Shown piece after piece: positions 42,447 to 54,400 of a stretch of DNA of 64,000 nucleotides; within the stretch, counting starts at the first letter, position 1, and each line of letters begins with the position of its first letter. The notes under the pieces are model-generated. The model ran no database searches. It was not told where the DNA came from and saw only the letters and a list, made by a program, of their open reading frames with translations. This DNA comes from Blattamonas nauphoetae (taxonomy: Eukaryota; Preaxostyla; Oxymonadida), in NCBI GenBank assembly GCA_033064195.1, contig JARBJD010000283.1:1-64000 (forward strand). Direction: 5' to 3'. The position numbers and the translations under genes are program-made.

Positions 42447-42518
42447 GGGGTTATAGCTCAGCGGTAGAGCAATTGACTGCAGATCAATAGGTCCCCGGTT
42501 CAATTCCGGGTGGCCCCT
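42447..42518 (+). tRNA. tRNA-Cys (anticodon GCA)
   Basis: 72 bases fold as a full cloverleaf. The acceptor GGGGTTA pairs with TGGCCCC (two G-T pairs), the D arm is GCTC/GAGC, the anticodon stem is ATTGA/TCAAT with loop CTGCAGA (anticodon GCA), and the T arm is CCCGG/CCGGG with loop TTCAATT. The A box TAGCTCAGCGG and B box GGTTCAATTCC are intact. No intron and no encoded CCA. A T-rich tract follows, suitable as a Pol III terminator. Confidence 0.95.
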
Positions 42519-42610
42519 CTCTTTTTTCTCTTTCTCTTTTTTCTCTTTCTCTTTTTTCTCTTTCTCTTTTTTCTCTTTTCTCTTTCTCAATTTTCTCTTT
42601 TCACTTTTTT
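42519..42610 (+). repeat. Pyrimidine microsatellite and Pol III terminator tract
   Basis: About six copies of TCTTTTTTCTCTT-type units directly follow the tRNA. Runs of six T residues in the first units would end Pol III transcription. The purine complement gives a spurious Lys/Glu-rich frame on the other strand. Confidence 0.7.
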
Positions 42611-42678
42611 CTCTTCTTGATTGACTCTTTTACACTTTTTGAGTTCTTCGGTTTATCATCGTTTTGCCGATTTCTCTA

Positions 42679-43033
42679 CAGGGTGGCCCAGAAGTAGTCT
42701 AACCCTATGGGTCGATCACTTCTCGTCGAACAAATTCCGTTGACACCAATCGTCTTTCTCCTCACTACAATGCTTCTTAATTTCACTTCTTTTCTTTTCA
42801 CCACTGTTTCGTTGATCAACAATCCTTGTCCGCTCAAGAAAGGAGTGTTCAAAAAACGGAGTCAGTCCCGTTTCATGAGATCCATCGAGACTACAGTCGA
42901 GGAAGCACTTGTGAAATGAAAAGAAGGGAAATTTTGAAGCATAGGAAAGAAGAGAAAGACGATTGGGGTCAATTGCGCAAGATCGAAGAAAAGTGATCGA
43001 CCCATACGGTTAGACTACTTCTGGGCCACCCTG
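42679..43033. mobile_element. Mariner-type MITE, 355 bp
   Basis: Terminal inverted repeats CAGGGTGGCCCAGAAGTAGT are matched at the other end (ACTACTTCTGGGCCACCCTG), and the match continues through the GGGTCGATCACTT motif, about 45 bp in all. TA flanks both ends (42677-42678, 43034-43035). The CAGGGTGGCC start is common in IS630/mariner MITEs. There is no transposase. Confidence 0.85.
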
Positions 43034-43479
43034 TATCTGTGGGGTTCCGGTCCCAATGGGCACCATCTCTCAAAATTTAAAAACACTTTAATTTAACCTT
43101 CACCAATACATAACCTGTGTCCGTTTTTGTAAATAATTAGTCCTTTTTGTGAAATGATGAAACAAAACAAAGGTGTCGTTTGAATCCGTGAGCTATTTCT
43201 CTCCTTCCCTCTCCTCGAAGATTGATTCAGAAAAACGTTAATCGTCACAATCAAGACATGATGGACTCGTAGAATGCGCCTGTCAATGGATCTTCGTGGA
43301 TGTTGTATTTCAACTTGGGTTTGATCAACATGTCTTTTTTTCATACAACACTATCAATCGTAAGTTTGTATTTCTCTAGTTGTCACTCTATTTTCTCTCG
43401 GAATCTTCTCGTTCTCTGTTCATAGTTGTCTCAATAAAGCTGACTCTTGATGTGTTTAAGTTCACTCACGAACACAACA

Positions 43480-43961
43480 CAATGGATATCAGGAGCCTCA
43501 GACCATCATATCAGTTGATGGACCGAATCAAAAAGTCGGAACAGTCGCAAATGTGAAGATCAACGGGATGGTCCGCAATCTTTATCCCTCTGAACGGCAA
43601 CCATCCTTTTATATCATTCAAAACCAGAATTCAACCAATCTAAGCTCAAGATCGTCAATGTCTTTGTCGATCTGATCGATGGCAAAGGGAGTTTTGACCT
43701 TCATAACATGTTCTTGGATTGTTGTGACCCTCTCAAAAGTTTGCTCTCCATTGTTCTTTTAGTCTCATGCAATCATAGTGGCTAGGCGACTTATCACATG
43801 TGAATCTATTGTTCGATTCGATATCTTCAAACAGACAGTCATGAACATGGAAAACGAAGGTGAGATGTCATCAAACTCTCTTTCCTTTCATACTCCGAAT
43901 TAACAAAGTGAATGTTCCTGAAAACTCTGGAGATGCCTTCTTTTCTTCAATCAAAACATGA
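43480..43961 (+). CDS. Possible small spliced gene (OB-fold/RPA-like guess), structure unresolved
   Basis: An open stretch reads TIISVDGPNQKVGTVANVK then INGM. A later stretch from 43763 reads SHAIIVARRLITCESIVRFD. It splices across a 49-nt GT-AG intron (43860-43908) to VNVPENSGDAFFSSIKT and a TGA at 43959. The pattern resembles single OB-fold subunits of replication protein A by eye only. The join between the first and second stretches (a donor near 43571 would keep phase) and the start are not settled. 43036-43479 and 43962-44782 show no other gene. Confidence 0.3.
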
Positions 43962-44782
43962 CACAAAAATGTGGATGATTCCACTTTGGAAATATCCCAG
44001 TATGATCGTTGGACCTCAAACAATGAATCGCGTTTTCTTCCTTATCTCCTTTGTTTGATTCTCCCTCGTTCAATCTCTTCATTTCTCTCTTTCCCCTCTT
44101 CCTCAGCAGGTTCCTTTCATCGCTCAATTTGAAGATCACACCTTGATCAGCCATTCTGAACCAGTCTCCACAAATATACCAATTCACGTTTTAAACAGCC
44201 AACAATTCCACATTCCTCGGGCATCTTTCAATAATATCTCGTTCAACCAAATGCCTCTTCTTAAACGATCACTGAACCATCTGAATCTGAACGCCCATTT
44301 TGATCATGCTTGTTGAGCATGACCTATTCATCTGATAGTCAGGAGGAAACGAATTCGGACTCTTTCTGTGTCTTCTGTGGAAGTACCTTCTTGAAATTAT
44401 CACTGTCACGTTTATTGCCATGATGGAGTGTTGAGATCGATCTGTGTTTTCTCACCGTTCAAGACCATTTCACTATTTTTGGACATCATATGTTGGTTTA
44501 TTTCTCTAACATGTTTACATTGAGCTATTTGAAATGGAGACTGCCCATTGGGACCGGAGCCCCACATCTTCTCTCGTTGGTGAGTTGTCATCGCAATAAA
44601 TCAGCTTTTCTTCATTTATCCACACTCCCCCTCTTTCCAATAACGAATTCATATTCTCTTCACTCTTCCCTTTTGTTCTTCATTTCTTTCACAAACTTAT
44701 TCACTCGCGAGAAATCCTTAATTCTTGTTTTCGAATTCGGCTCTTTCTCTTGTTCTGGTTTGTTTGTTTCTGAAGGGAAGAA

Positions 44783-45150
44783 ATGGAACATCCACAAGAT
44801 CTAGCGTTGGTTGTATCGCAGTTGGAGACGCTTTTCAACATTCTTGAGAACCAATACTTCCAGTTAAGTGGACTTTCTTATCCCGAATCAGTGGAGACGG
44901 CAGGTCTCCGGGAGCGAGTGAAGACGCAAATGAATTCGATAGTGGAGCTTCTTCAGCAGTTCAAGGACAGTTACACGTCATCGAAGAGGTTTGTAGGTGA
45001 TGTTTTGATTGTTTTCAGTTTGATTGCGTCTCTTTCAGCGGAACTGGTTTGTTGTTTTTGTAATGTTTTGAGAGTCTGTAGAACGTTCATCTTCCAGCGT
45101 ATCCCACAGTTCTGTACACGCCGACGACGATTCAGAAGAGCACAAACTGA
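44783..45150 (+). CDS. Small coiled-coil-like protein, spliced, function unknown
   Basis: Exon 1 (44783-44988) encodes a helical start, MEHPQDLALVVSQLETLFN, through VELLQQFKDSYTSSK. Two splicing options fit. One uses introns 44989-45038 and 45047-45097 around an 8-nt micro-exon and ends ...YTPTTIQKSTN at TGA 45148-45150. The other uses one intron, 44989-45097, and ends after HADDDSEEHKLRV near 45180. The size and heptad pattern would fit a Mediator- or adaptor-type small subunit, but I do not recognise it. Confidence 0.5.
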
Positions 45151-45783
45151 GAGTCTTTTTTCTTCATCTCATTCTTTCTTAATTTTGGGGATACTGTGTT
45201 TATTTGGATGATTTCGGAAAGGTGGATGAATCAGTGAGATCTTTCTCCCTTCTCTTCTCGGTCTCTCTCCTCTGGGCACTCGTTCCTCGTTTGAACTTTC
45301 TCTGTCGTCCTCTTCATTCAACTCTCCCTTACTCGCTGTCTCCCTCATTCTTTGTCATCTTTCCTTCCACCCCACGACATTTTCTCTCTTTTTGTGTCGG
45401 TTCCTTCCTCACCTTTCTTTCAGGACTCATCCATCTTCATTTTAACTTTTTCTCGGTCTTTGAAGCAGTTTCTAATCGCCTCTCTTCTTATTGTTGGGAC
45501 GTAGTTTGATATCATGATGTTTCTCGGAGAATTCGAGTTTTTGTGTGACTCCAAGAACGACTTGTTGTCATCATCTTGTTCTGTGTTGACTCTTGATATT
45601 TTACCCACATCAATCAAAATATCCCCAGATTTCTGTTGGTAGTGCTAGTTTCTCCTCGGTTCGCACAGAATCCTCAATGGTTCGTTCACTCCTCTGGTAT
45701 GTCTCCTTTTCTGGGTCAATCGATCCATTCAAGGATCGTTCAAATTTTCCTTTCGCTTTTCTGTTACAACTTACCTACTCATA
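45151..45783. other. Intergenic, no gene seen
   Basis: Pyrimidine-rich sequence between two plus-strand genes. Short frames without motifs. Confidence 0.5.
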
Positions 45784-48006
45784 ATGACCTCCACATCTAC
45801 TATCAGACGTTCCTCACACAAGTCACACAAACGTCCATATGAGCTTGACTCTCTCGTGATGGGTTCAATCGATTCTCTCGACCGCACATCACTAAGAAAT
45901 GCGACTCCTTTGACACGAGTTCGATCAGCTGGTCTTTTCTGTTTCTTTTTTCATCTATTGTCAGACTCGATGCATGTTAGTCGAGCGTCGTCAAGCAATC
46001 TCGAACCGTCTGTCAATAGACCAAAGATTGTCGATCGAAAAAGTGGAACACACACAGCAAGTTTCTTATCACGTGCACCATCAGGATATGGAAAAAACGC
46101 AGAAATTGCGTCAAAAATTGAACTATTGCAACAAAGTGTCGCCAAACCTAAAAAGAACGAAATCCAAAACGATGAAATCATTCTATTGGCGTCAAGATCG
46201 TCTCATATGCGCAATGCAAATCTGAGGAAGCTTCGTCTCGCTGAACAACGCCAAAAGAACCAAGACGAAGATCCTCACAATATTTTGGTGAGTAGATCAC
46301 GATCAGCGACTCCTGGAGCTCGAGCATTGACGCGAAATGATCCTTCCCGGACATCAAAACATCATTCTCCTGAACAAGATTTCACATTCATCACAGGGGT
46401 CGGAATGGACTCAGACATTGATTCTGTGTCACCAGAGAGGTCACATTCTCCAAAAATCAACCGGAGACATCAAACAGCTCAGACACGTCAAAGATGCAAA
46501 TCTGTGAATGGAATGAGAATGACAAAAGAAGAGAAACAACGACTTTATTCTTCACCTTCACGAATCTCGTCATCTCATCCGTCTGTGCCTGAACACAAAC
46601 GAGCAGTGACTCCTCTTATTCAGACATCTCTTGAAATGATTCGTCGAAGTAATCATCTCATGTCGATCGTTCATCAAAGACAATCGGCCATCGAAAAGGA
46701 CAAAGATCGAAAGAGCCTTGAACTCTTCTCCAAACAACAAGCCCGATTGTCGGATCCCACCCTTGGACCGCACACACATGGGGCATTCACAACGTCTGCA
46801 CAACAACGCCAAAAAACAATTCGATGGATGATCGCAGTCCATACCTTTTCTCGCGTGGGGATTCTCCTTGATTCTCTCGTTGAAGATCGTACACGAAGAG
46901 CACTGCGAGATTTGCAGGAAAAATCAATCATTGAACAAGAACACAAACAGAAACAGGCCAGGATGAATGCTCGAAACGAAGTTGCTATGCGATCGATTAT
47001 GATCCTCTCAAGGGCTGTGGGGCGTTACGTGACATCATTTCGTGCGAAAAAGAGGTCAACGTGCTCTTCTCTTCTGCTAAACTTCCTTACGGAACAGAGA
47101 CAACAAACAAACCTCATCAAAACACTAAAACGATACCGTGCAGATGTCGTGTCAACCCAAAAGATTGCACTCAGCTTTGTTAAGTGTCGTAAAGCAAGAC
47201 AAATTGCAGCATTGACAATGTGGAAGGAAGAAGAAAGCATCCTCCTCAGGAATCACAAACGACGTCGTGTCGATGATAAAATCTATCCAACTCGGAAAGA
47301 TACCATGTCCACGATGTTCTTAATGGGAAATTCGACCGCAAAATCAGATCAATCCGAATCTAACCGCTATCAAAATAAGAACTTTCTTCCCAACGGTGTC
47401 ACCCTTCTCCCTGTCTTGTTTCCACAAAAAATCAAAGAAAAACCAGCGTCAACTTCAGCTTCTCAAACGAAACGAACTGTTCAGGCCCCAGCCGTTCCTC
47501 TTTCTCCTGTTCGACAAGTTCCTCGTTCATCGTCTCGAATGTTCTCTCGTGCTGCTCTACCAGGTCAAGTGCCGCTCTCTCCGGCGGGAGGGAAATCTCG
47601 TCCTAATCTGTATCGTTCACATACCTTCTCCCGAAACCAAGAGCTTTTCCCTGATTCCGCTAAACTTGATGTTCTTCAAAATTTCATCAGAAAATGTCGT
47701 CGAACTTTCCAAATCGATGAACTACCGATACAACCTAATCAAAAGATTATATATCGTGAGGATGGAACCACAAACAACAATTTGATCGTCAGATATACAG
47801 ATTTTGGCAACCCACATCCACCGATCTTCATGTGCATGAGGAAGCTTCGACGAGAACTCCCTCTCCTCATCGCTGACGCATACGAGAGAGTCACTGGAAG
47901 AATGATTCCACTTCGAACAGAGTTGTTCACGAAAGAACAAAGAGAGCATTATGAAAGAATCATCCAAATGAAAACCACGACGAAAGATGACGATGACAAC
48001 ACCTGA
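45784..48006 (+). CDS. Basic Ser/Arg-rich protein of about 730 aa, function unknown
   Basis: One frame runs from ATG 45784 to TGA 48004. A 33-nt GT-AG segment (45932-45964) keeps phase; removing it deletes the hydrophobic LFCFFFHLLS and joins RVRSA to DSMHV, so it is probably an intron and the protein is then about 729 residues. The N-terminal two thirds are disordered, rich in Ser, Arg, Lys and Gln with a short coiled-coil (LRKLRLAEQRQKNQ), a helical middle and a folded-looking C-terminal part (FMCMRKLRRELPLLIADAYE). No domain is recognised. A cytoskeletal or nuclear role would fit the composition but is a guess. Confidence 0.75.
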   Translation: MTSTSTIRRSSHKSHKRPYELDSLVMGSIDSLDRTSLRNATPLTRVRSAGLFCFFFHLLSDSMHVSRASSSNLEPSVNRPKIVDRKSGTHTASFLSRAPSGYGKNAEIASKIELLQQSVAKPKKNEIQNDEIILLASRSSHMRNANLRKLRLAEQRQKNQDEDPHNILVSRSRSATPGARALTRNDPSRTSKHHSPEQDFTFITGVGMDSDIDSVSPERSHSPKINRRHQTAQTRQRCKSVNGMRMTKEEKQRLYSSPSRISSSHPSVPEHKRAVTPLIQTSLEMIRRSNHLMSIVHQRQSAIEKDKDRKSLELFSKQQARLSDPTLGPHTHGAFTTSAQQRQKTIRWMIAVHTFSRVGILLDSLVEDRTRRALRDLQEKSIIEQEHKQKQARMNARNEVAMRSIMILSRAVGRYVTSFRAKKRSTCSSLLLNFLTEQRQQTNLIKTLKRYRADVVSTQKIALSFVKCRKARQIAALTMWKEEESILLRNHKRRRVDDKIYPTRKDTMSTMFLMGNSTAKSDQSESNRYQNKNFLPNGVTLLPVLFPQKIKEKPASTSASQTKRTVQAPAVPLSPVRQVPRSSSRMFSRAALPGQVPLSPAGGKSRPNLYRSHTFSRNQELFPDSAKLDVLQNFIRKCRRTFQIDELPIQPNQKIIYREDGTTNNNLIVRYTDFGNPHPPIFMCMRKLRRELPLLIADAYERVTGRMIPLRTELFTKEQREHYERIIQMKTTTKDDDDNT

Positions 48007-48074
48007 GTCTTCAGGATTCGTCTGGACGTCCTTCTTTTTCATTGGGTCGCGAAGCTTGAACAATATCAGTTTTC

Positions 48075-48396
48075 ATGGCAGCGTCTTTTCTCACAGTTTT
48101 TGGTTTTGGTGAACCCCACTTTTTCGGGATTTCTGATGTTGATACGCTTGCTCTTCATCTCTGGTGTGAAATATACGTCATCTTTCATCATTATAGTTTT
48201 GGAACCGAAAGAGTGATTCCGTTCAGAAATCAATACAGTGGGTCCGAGATCCGATGGAGAGATCGATTCGCATTCGTCGTCGGCCCTCCAAATGAATTCA
48301 ACGGTGGAGTCATTTCTTTTGAGTTCTTTTTCTTGAAGTCTAACATGGATTCTAACCTGTCTCAGCTTTCTTTTAGTGAGGGCTGCGAATGAATGA
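48075..48396 (+). CDS. Possible short spliced gene, function unknown
   Basis: The start MAASFLTVFGFGEPHFFGI is followed by two in-frame GT-AG introns, of 33 nt (48164-48196) and 43 nt (48323-48365). Splicing gives ...TLALHLCFGTERVIPF, WRDRFAFVVGPPNEF and an end ISFDFLLVRAANE at TGA 48394-48396. The short beta-type pattern W.D.FAFV...ISFDFLL is reminiscent of C2 or B9 folds, without support beyond that. The gap to the preceding gene is 68 bases and to the next 74 bases. Confidence 0.35.
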
Positions 48397-48470
48397 GACG
48401 ATGGGAAGGAATAGCCGTTTCTGAACGAATACAGTTGGATCTATCTTCCCCATAATACACCTCATCCAAA

Positions 48471-51400
48471 ATGCTCGTCTTCATTTTAACCCACTTCACT
48501 CTTTTCGTCCTCTCCTGCCCTCATCCGTCCTCTTCACTCACCACTCCCTCTGCCTCCCGCCAGCCTCTCTCTCCCCTCGCTGCTGTCCTCCAACTCTCTC
48601 CAAATGCCGAGCTGAGATTGAATCGACCAATCTTTCTTCCTCGAGGTGGCTTTCACACACAGAATTTGGAGGTGGACTCGCTGACTCTGTCACTGATGGG
48701 GAACTCCACATCACTCCATCCGACACAGCAGACGCGATTGGACGAAGTGTATGGCAAAAGTGTGGTGAAAGAGGAGACTCTCTTCAGAGTGACGAACAGC
48801 ACGGTGAATCTCATTGAACTGTCGCTGGTTGTGGTGGAATGGGATGGGTCAGTTGCGTCGCTCTCGTCGTCGACGGCATCCGTCGAAAGCTGCAAAATTG
48901 AATCAAATATTGACAACTGCGCATTTCTTCTGGTTGATTCTGACTTCGGCGGAAGTTCGATCGTCTTCCGTTCTTGTCGCCACTCGTCGACATCGAACTA
49001 TCTTCGCCCGCTCGTTGGCTCCTCTCGATCATCTCGGATGGAACGCGAGAATCTGAAAAGTCAGAAACGGTCGAATCGCGTTGATGGTCGATGGAGCCAC
49101 ACGATTGTTGGATTTGGGATGGACTTGAACTCGTGCGAGCTGATTGGAGGAACTGGCCCGCTCTTCTCGATGGATGGAGATTCCACAATCGTCGTGCTCG
49201 CCCAGACGAGAATGAGGAACATGACAGCCTCGTCTCGCTCTTCACCTCATCTGACAACACCATCGATGCAGAATATTGTCGGGTGTGAGGTGACAGAGAG
49301 CACGAACCATCTGTCGGGAACATGTGTTCAGACTGAACAGTCAGGAGGAAGCTTGCTCTGCTCGAACACGACGTTCTCGTCGTGCCTGACCTCCCTCACT
49401 CCTTCGACTGGTCCCCCCACATTCACGCTCCAGCACTTCTCAACCCCAACCACCCTCACATCAAGCGCTGCCCTCCAAAACTTCACTCGCTGCACGTTCA
49501 TCGATTGCTCAACTTCAGCAGTTGGAGGAGCGATCTCATCTGTCAGCAAAGACACCTCGCTCTCCATCTCCGAATCGTCGTTCCTTCGATGCTCTGCCCC
49601 GATCAACACTCTGAATGGGGGAGCCATATACTATCGCCCAGCTGTCTCGTCCAATTCGTTCATTGTGGCATCGTCCACTTTCATGAGATGTTCGTCGTAC
49701 GCTGGCGGAAGCTTTTATGGATCGAATTGCTTCGATGTCTCCATCTCGAACTGCTTCTTCCACTTATCATCCTCGTCTTTGTGTGGAGGAGCGATTGACA
49801 TTTCGTATCGTTCGGCACCGATTCTTTTCACAAATTCAGTCTTCTCGGAATGTTCAACTGGAACAAATGGTGGAGCAATTCACGTCAACGAACGAAATCC
49901 GATTTCGTTGAAGTCTCTCCTGTTCCGCAAATGCGAAACTCTGAACAATGGACATGGTCATGATTTGTCTCTGTACAACACTGGCTCATCAGTATTACCT
50001 TCCTCCAATTTCGATTCGTGCGAATCGACGTCGAAAACACCAAACACGTATTTATCTCTCAACTCTGCAGCTTGCTCGTTGATCCCTAAAACAAAGAATA
50101 CCGTCGATTTGGAGTGGATGAAGTGTTCAGTCAGCACAATCAAAGACGCAATCACTTTGAAAGTGAGCAAAGTTATTTCGGGAACAATGATGATGTTGGT
50201 GAGCAACGAGAATGGATATGATGCATTTGATGAACACTCCCCACCAGCTGCTCCTCGTCTCCTCTCTTTCCCGTTCGCATCTTCGGATGAGTCCACAATC
50301 ACTGTGGGGATCAGAGACACTGAAGTCCTCCAAGAACGATCGACATATTCTGTCCTCTCAGCTGCCATTTACGATTCGGATGTGATGGTCGGCTCAACAT
50401 CCTTTGTCACTCCGTCCATTCCTCGAATCCACAGCATTTCGTGTCGGATCGGATCTGGAGTGGATCATGGCTGGGTGAAGATGGTCGGACAACGATTGGT
50501 TTCGGGCAGATATTCAGTGACGCTGAAGGGAGTGACAAACTTCGCTCTGGACATGACATTTGAAGAAGGGGAAGGGATTCAGGAATCAACTGAAATGTTG
50601 ATTAAACTGTTTGGAGAAGGAAGCAAACTGAAACTGGGAGACGATTACGAAGTCGAAAGCGTCACACAGAAAGACACATCAACTCAGATTCGACTGGATC
50701 CGTCAACGATCACACTGACAATCCCAACAGCTCCGGCGATCACAAAAGTGGGATCGATTGAATTCACGGACTCGACGAAGAAAGTGGTGTCGATTGAGTT
50801 GATTGGGCACTTCTTGTCCAGCTCGCCTTTGGTCGTCACTCTCCAACACACCACACTCCTCACGAAAGTGAACGTGACGATGGTTGCTTCCAACTCAGAG
50901 AATGGGAAAGCGGAAGGAGTTGTGTTTGGATCTGAAGGGAAGGAAGTGGAGTTGTTGTTTGGAGGGAAGTACGAGATTGTGGGAGGGAGGGATTCGTCGA
51001 ATTCAGCGATTCTGTTTTCAGCTGGTCTGTTTGTGGATGTTCCGAAAGAGCCAGCTCGAGTGATGTCGATGAAGGGGGATGCGGATGGAGTGAATTGGGT
51101 GGTGATCACAGTGACTGGATTTGGATTGTCAGAGGGAGTGGAATACGAATTGAAATTGGATGGAACAGATCTGTCTGACGAACTTGTGAAGCATTCAGCG
51201 ATTGTGAAAGTGAGGGGAGGATTGTCGGGGAGTGAGATTGTGTGGAGGGCAGAGTTGTATCCACTGGACGCGACGAACCCGAACCAGCTGCGATTTGGTT
51301 ATTGCTATTGTGTGGAAGGGCAAGGGGGGTTGGTTGTGGAGGATGGAGTGTCGTTCTCAACACCCTTTGAGAAAGCGAGGATTGAGGGAGTGTCTGGAGT

Positions 51401-54400
51401 TGTGCTGAGTGGAGACCGAACTCGGGCGATTGTTACGTTCTCTGGACGAGCGTTCGAAGGATCGATGGGAAAGGGTCGAGTCTCGAAAGAGGATGTGACT
51501 TGGGATTCTCTCTCTGGACTCGTGATTGTGGACAGAACAACATGCAAAGGGGAGTTCTCAGCTGGACTTGTTGAAAGTGAGAGAGAACTGGAATACAAAA
51601 GTGAATACAAAGTGGTTGGAGTGGATGGAGGGAACTATGTTGTGGAAGAAGATGTGAAAGTTGTGATTCCTGCTGCACCGATCGTGAAGTCAGCTTTGGC
51701 CTCGATCACTCCATCCACGAACCACCACTTCACTGTCTCACTGACTGGTGAGAACTTGCCTGAAAGCGGGGAGTTCACTGCTCAGTTTGAGGGTGTCACC
51801 GAAACTGTGCCAATCACCTTCTCGAGCAGAGTTGGCTCGACTTCATCAGCAATCGATCTGAAAACAGGGTCTGAATTTGAATTCGCTTCGACTTACGAGC
51901 TTGTTGCTCTGTGGAATGAAGAGACTGGGGAACACATTCTGTGCAATGGAGTGACGATGACGACGCCAGATCCACCACTGCTGGTGAAGATCTCGAACGA
52001 AGTTCTCTCATCAGAAGCGCTTGTGTGTGTGAAAGTGACATTGACAGTGTCTGGAATGACCGCGGAGAAATACACGCTGGAAGTGTGCGACGTGGCGGAC
52101 TCATCGAACAGGCGTATTGAACTGTCAGTGGAGTTTGTGTCGACTGGGGAGACAAGTGTCGTTGTGGAGTTTGAAGTGTATGGAAGTTCGAAAGTGGGAT
52201 ATGGAAAGACATACAAAGTGGTTGGGATGTGGAGCTCGAAAGTGAGAGCTGTGGTGGGAGAAGGCGTGGAGTTCACGATTCCATCTTCGCCTGTTCGAAT
52301 TGAGTCGGCGAAGTGTGATCTGTTTGGATCGAAGACAGACGCGACGATCACACTTTTTGGAGTTGGATTTCCTGGTGGAACAGATTTCTGGATTGGAATT
52401 CAGGAATGGGATGAGAAGACGACAGCAGGAGTTGGAAGTGTGATCCGACTGGATGGAAAGATCTCTGGGATTGGGAATCAGTCGTCGTGTGTTGTGATGG
52501 GAAGTGTGTTTGGAGTGGTTGATCCGGAACTGAAGTATGAAACGAGATTTGTGATTGTCTCGCTGGAGATGGTCGACACTGAATCGTTTGTGAACGAGAA
52601 TGTGGGATTCAGTGTTCCTGCTGGCCCGCCTCGCCTGACGAGTCTTTCTCTGCTGTCTTATTCGAAGGATGAGAAGATCGCTGTCTTCTCGGCAGGATCC
52701 TCCGACACTTCACCAAACGAACAATTCGTTGTCTCTGTCACCTCAGACACTCCTCCTCTCTCCCACAACATCACTCTGACATTCCCGACTGCTTCGAATG
52801 GAGAGGGACGAGGGATTCTGTTTGCAGGTGAGGGCGAGACAGCGGATTTGGAGTATGGAGTGTTGTATCGTGTGACAGGAGTGAAGGACACGCTGGACAA
52901 TGTGATTCCGTTCGTTCCTGGCCTCTCCTTCGAAACGATGGAAGAACCGACTCGCCTGACGAGGATCATTGCACCACTCTCGTTCAGTGCTGATCAGACG
53001 AGGCTGTTGATTGGTGTGACGGGAAGGAGACTGGACACATCGAAAGAGTATGTGGTGGAAATGACAGATTCGGCGGACTCTTCATCCGCTTCGAATGTGA
53101 CGATGAATCACACTTTGGATGGATGGAGAGTGTCTGCTGTTGTGTTTGGAGAATCGGTGGATCTGACTCCGACTCACTCGTATTGTGTGAGTGGATTCTT
53201 CGAATCTGGGTCGTCCACTTCTCTCTTCTTCGAATCGATCTCGTTCATCGTTCCTGAGCCTCCGACGATCACAGCCATCACTGCGCACTTCTCATCGGAA
53301 ATGAACACTTCTGTGATTGTTGAAGTGGAAGGGAAGCATCTTCCAACCGATTCGTCATACATCATCCATCTGAAGCAGACATCAATCACACTCCCTCTCA
53401 CATTCTCGTCTGATGCGACTGGCGAAACCGAACCGATTTCACTGATCCGAAGTGGTGGATTGTGGTTCAACGAGTTGTTCGAAGTTGAGAAGATTGCGTT
53501 GAAGAGCGAGCCAGCTGTTCAGATTCCCTTCGTCGCGTGCTCATTCGGTCCTTTCTCGTCTCCAACCGATCTGACGATCTTCGCCGACTCGACAGGCTCG
53601 ACTGACGAATTATCGTTTGGGAGTGCTTCGGATCCAGCGAAGTCGGTTGGACTTGTATTCTCGGTGTTGGAGGAATTACGGGTTCGGAAGGCTCGAGTGT
53701 GTGTGATGGTGTCGGCGGAGATGGAGATTGGACTTGATGTGTCGTCGATGCGGTTGGAGTTGCGGAACGATGTGATTCCTCATCCGACACTGAGATTGCG
53801 GCCTTCGAGAGTTGTAGAAGGGATGGTGCGAGGGACAGGGACGTTGGAGATGGAGTCGCTGACGATTGAAGGGAGTGATGAATGGAAGGAGAGAGGAGTG
53901 AGTTTGGTGTGGATGAGTGGGGGATTTGTGGAGATGAAGGATGTGATTGTGAAATGGATTGAGAGTTCTTCGCCTCTCCTGTCGCTCTCTTCGCTCTCAC
54001 TGGCTTTGTTCAGTGACATTTCGTTCAGATCAGAAGGATTGTCAGTGTTTGCTCGTGTGTCGAACACATCGAACATGACATTGAAGAGCTGCTCGCTGAC
54101 TGGCTCGTCGTCTTCTCCGCCATCTGCCTCCACTGTCTCGCACACTCGGAACGAGGGACTGTGCAGCTGGTCGGGTGGAGTGATTGAGCTGTTGGACACT
54201 GATCTGGATGTGATCTCGTGTCAGTTTGAGCATCTGCGGCAGGGAGGGATCTCAATGAGGAACGGGCGTGTGGAGATTCACTCGAGCAGTTTCGCGAAGA
54301 ACGTGGCTGGTGAATCGGAGTTCCCATCGGTCGGCCAGAACATTGTGTGTCGAGGATCGGGTTCAGTGGTGATTGAGTCGCTGAGTGGGGGAGATGGGAC

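Noticed and set aside
42198-42590. Lys/Glu-repeat frame on the minus strand
   Set aside because: Translation of the pyrimidine microsatellite and of the tRNA itself.
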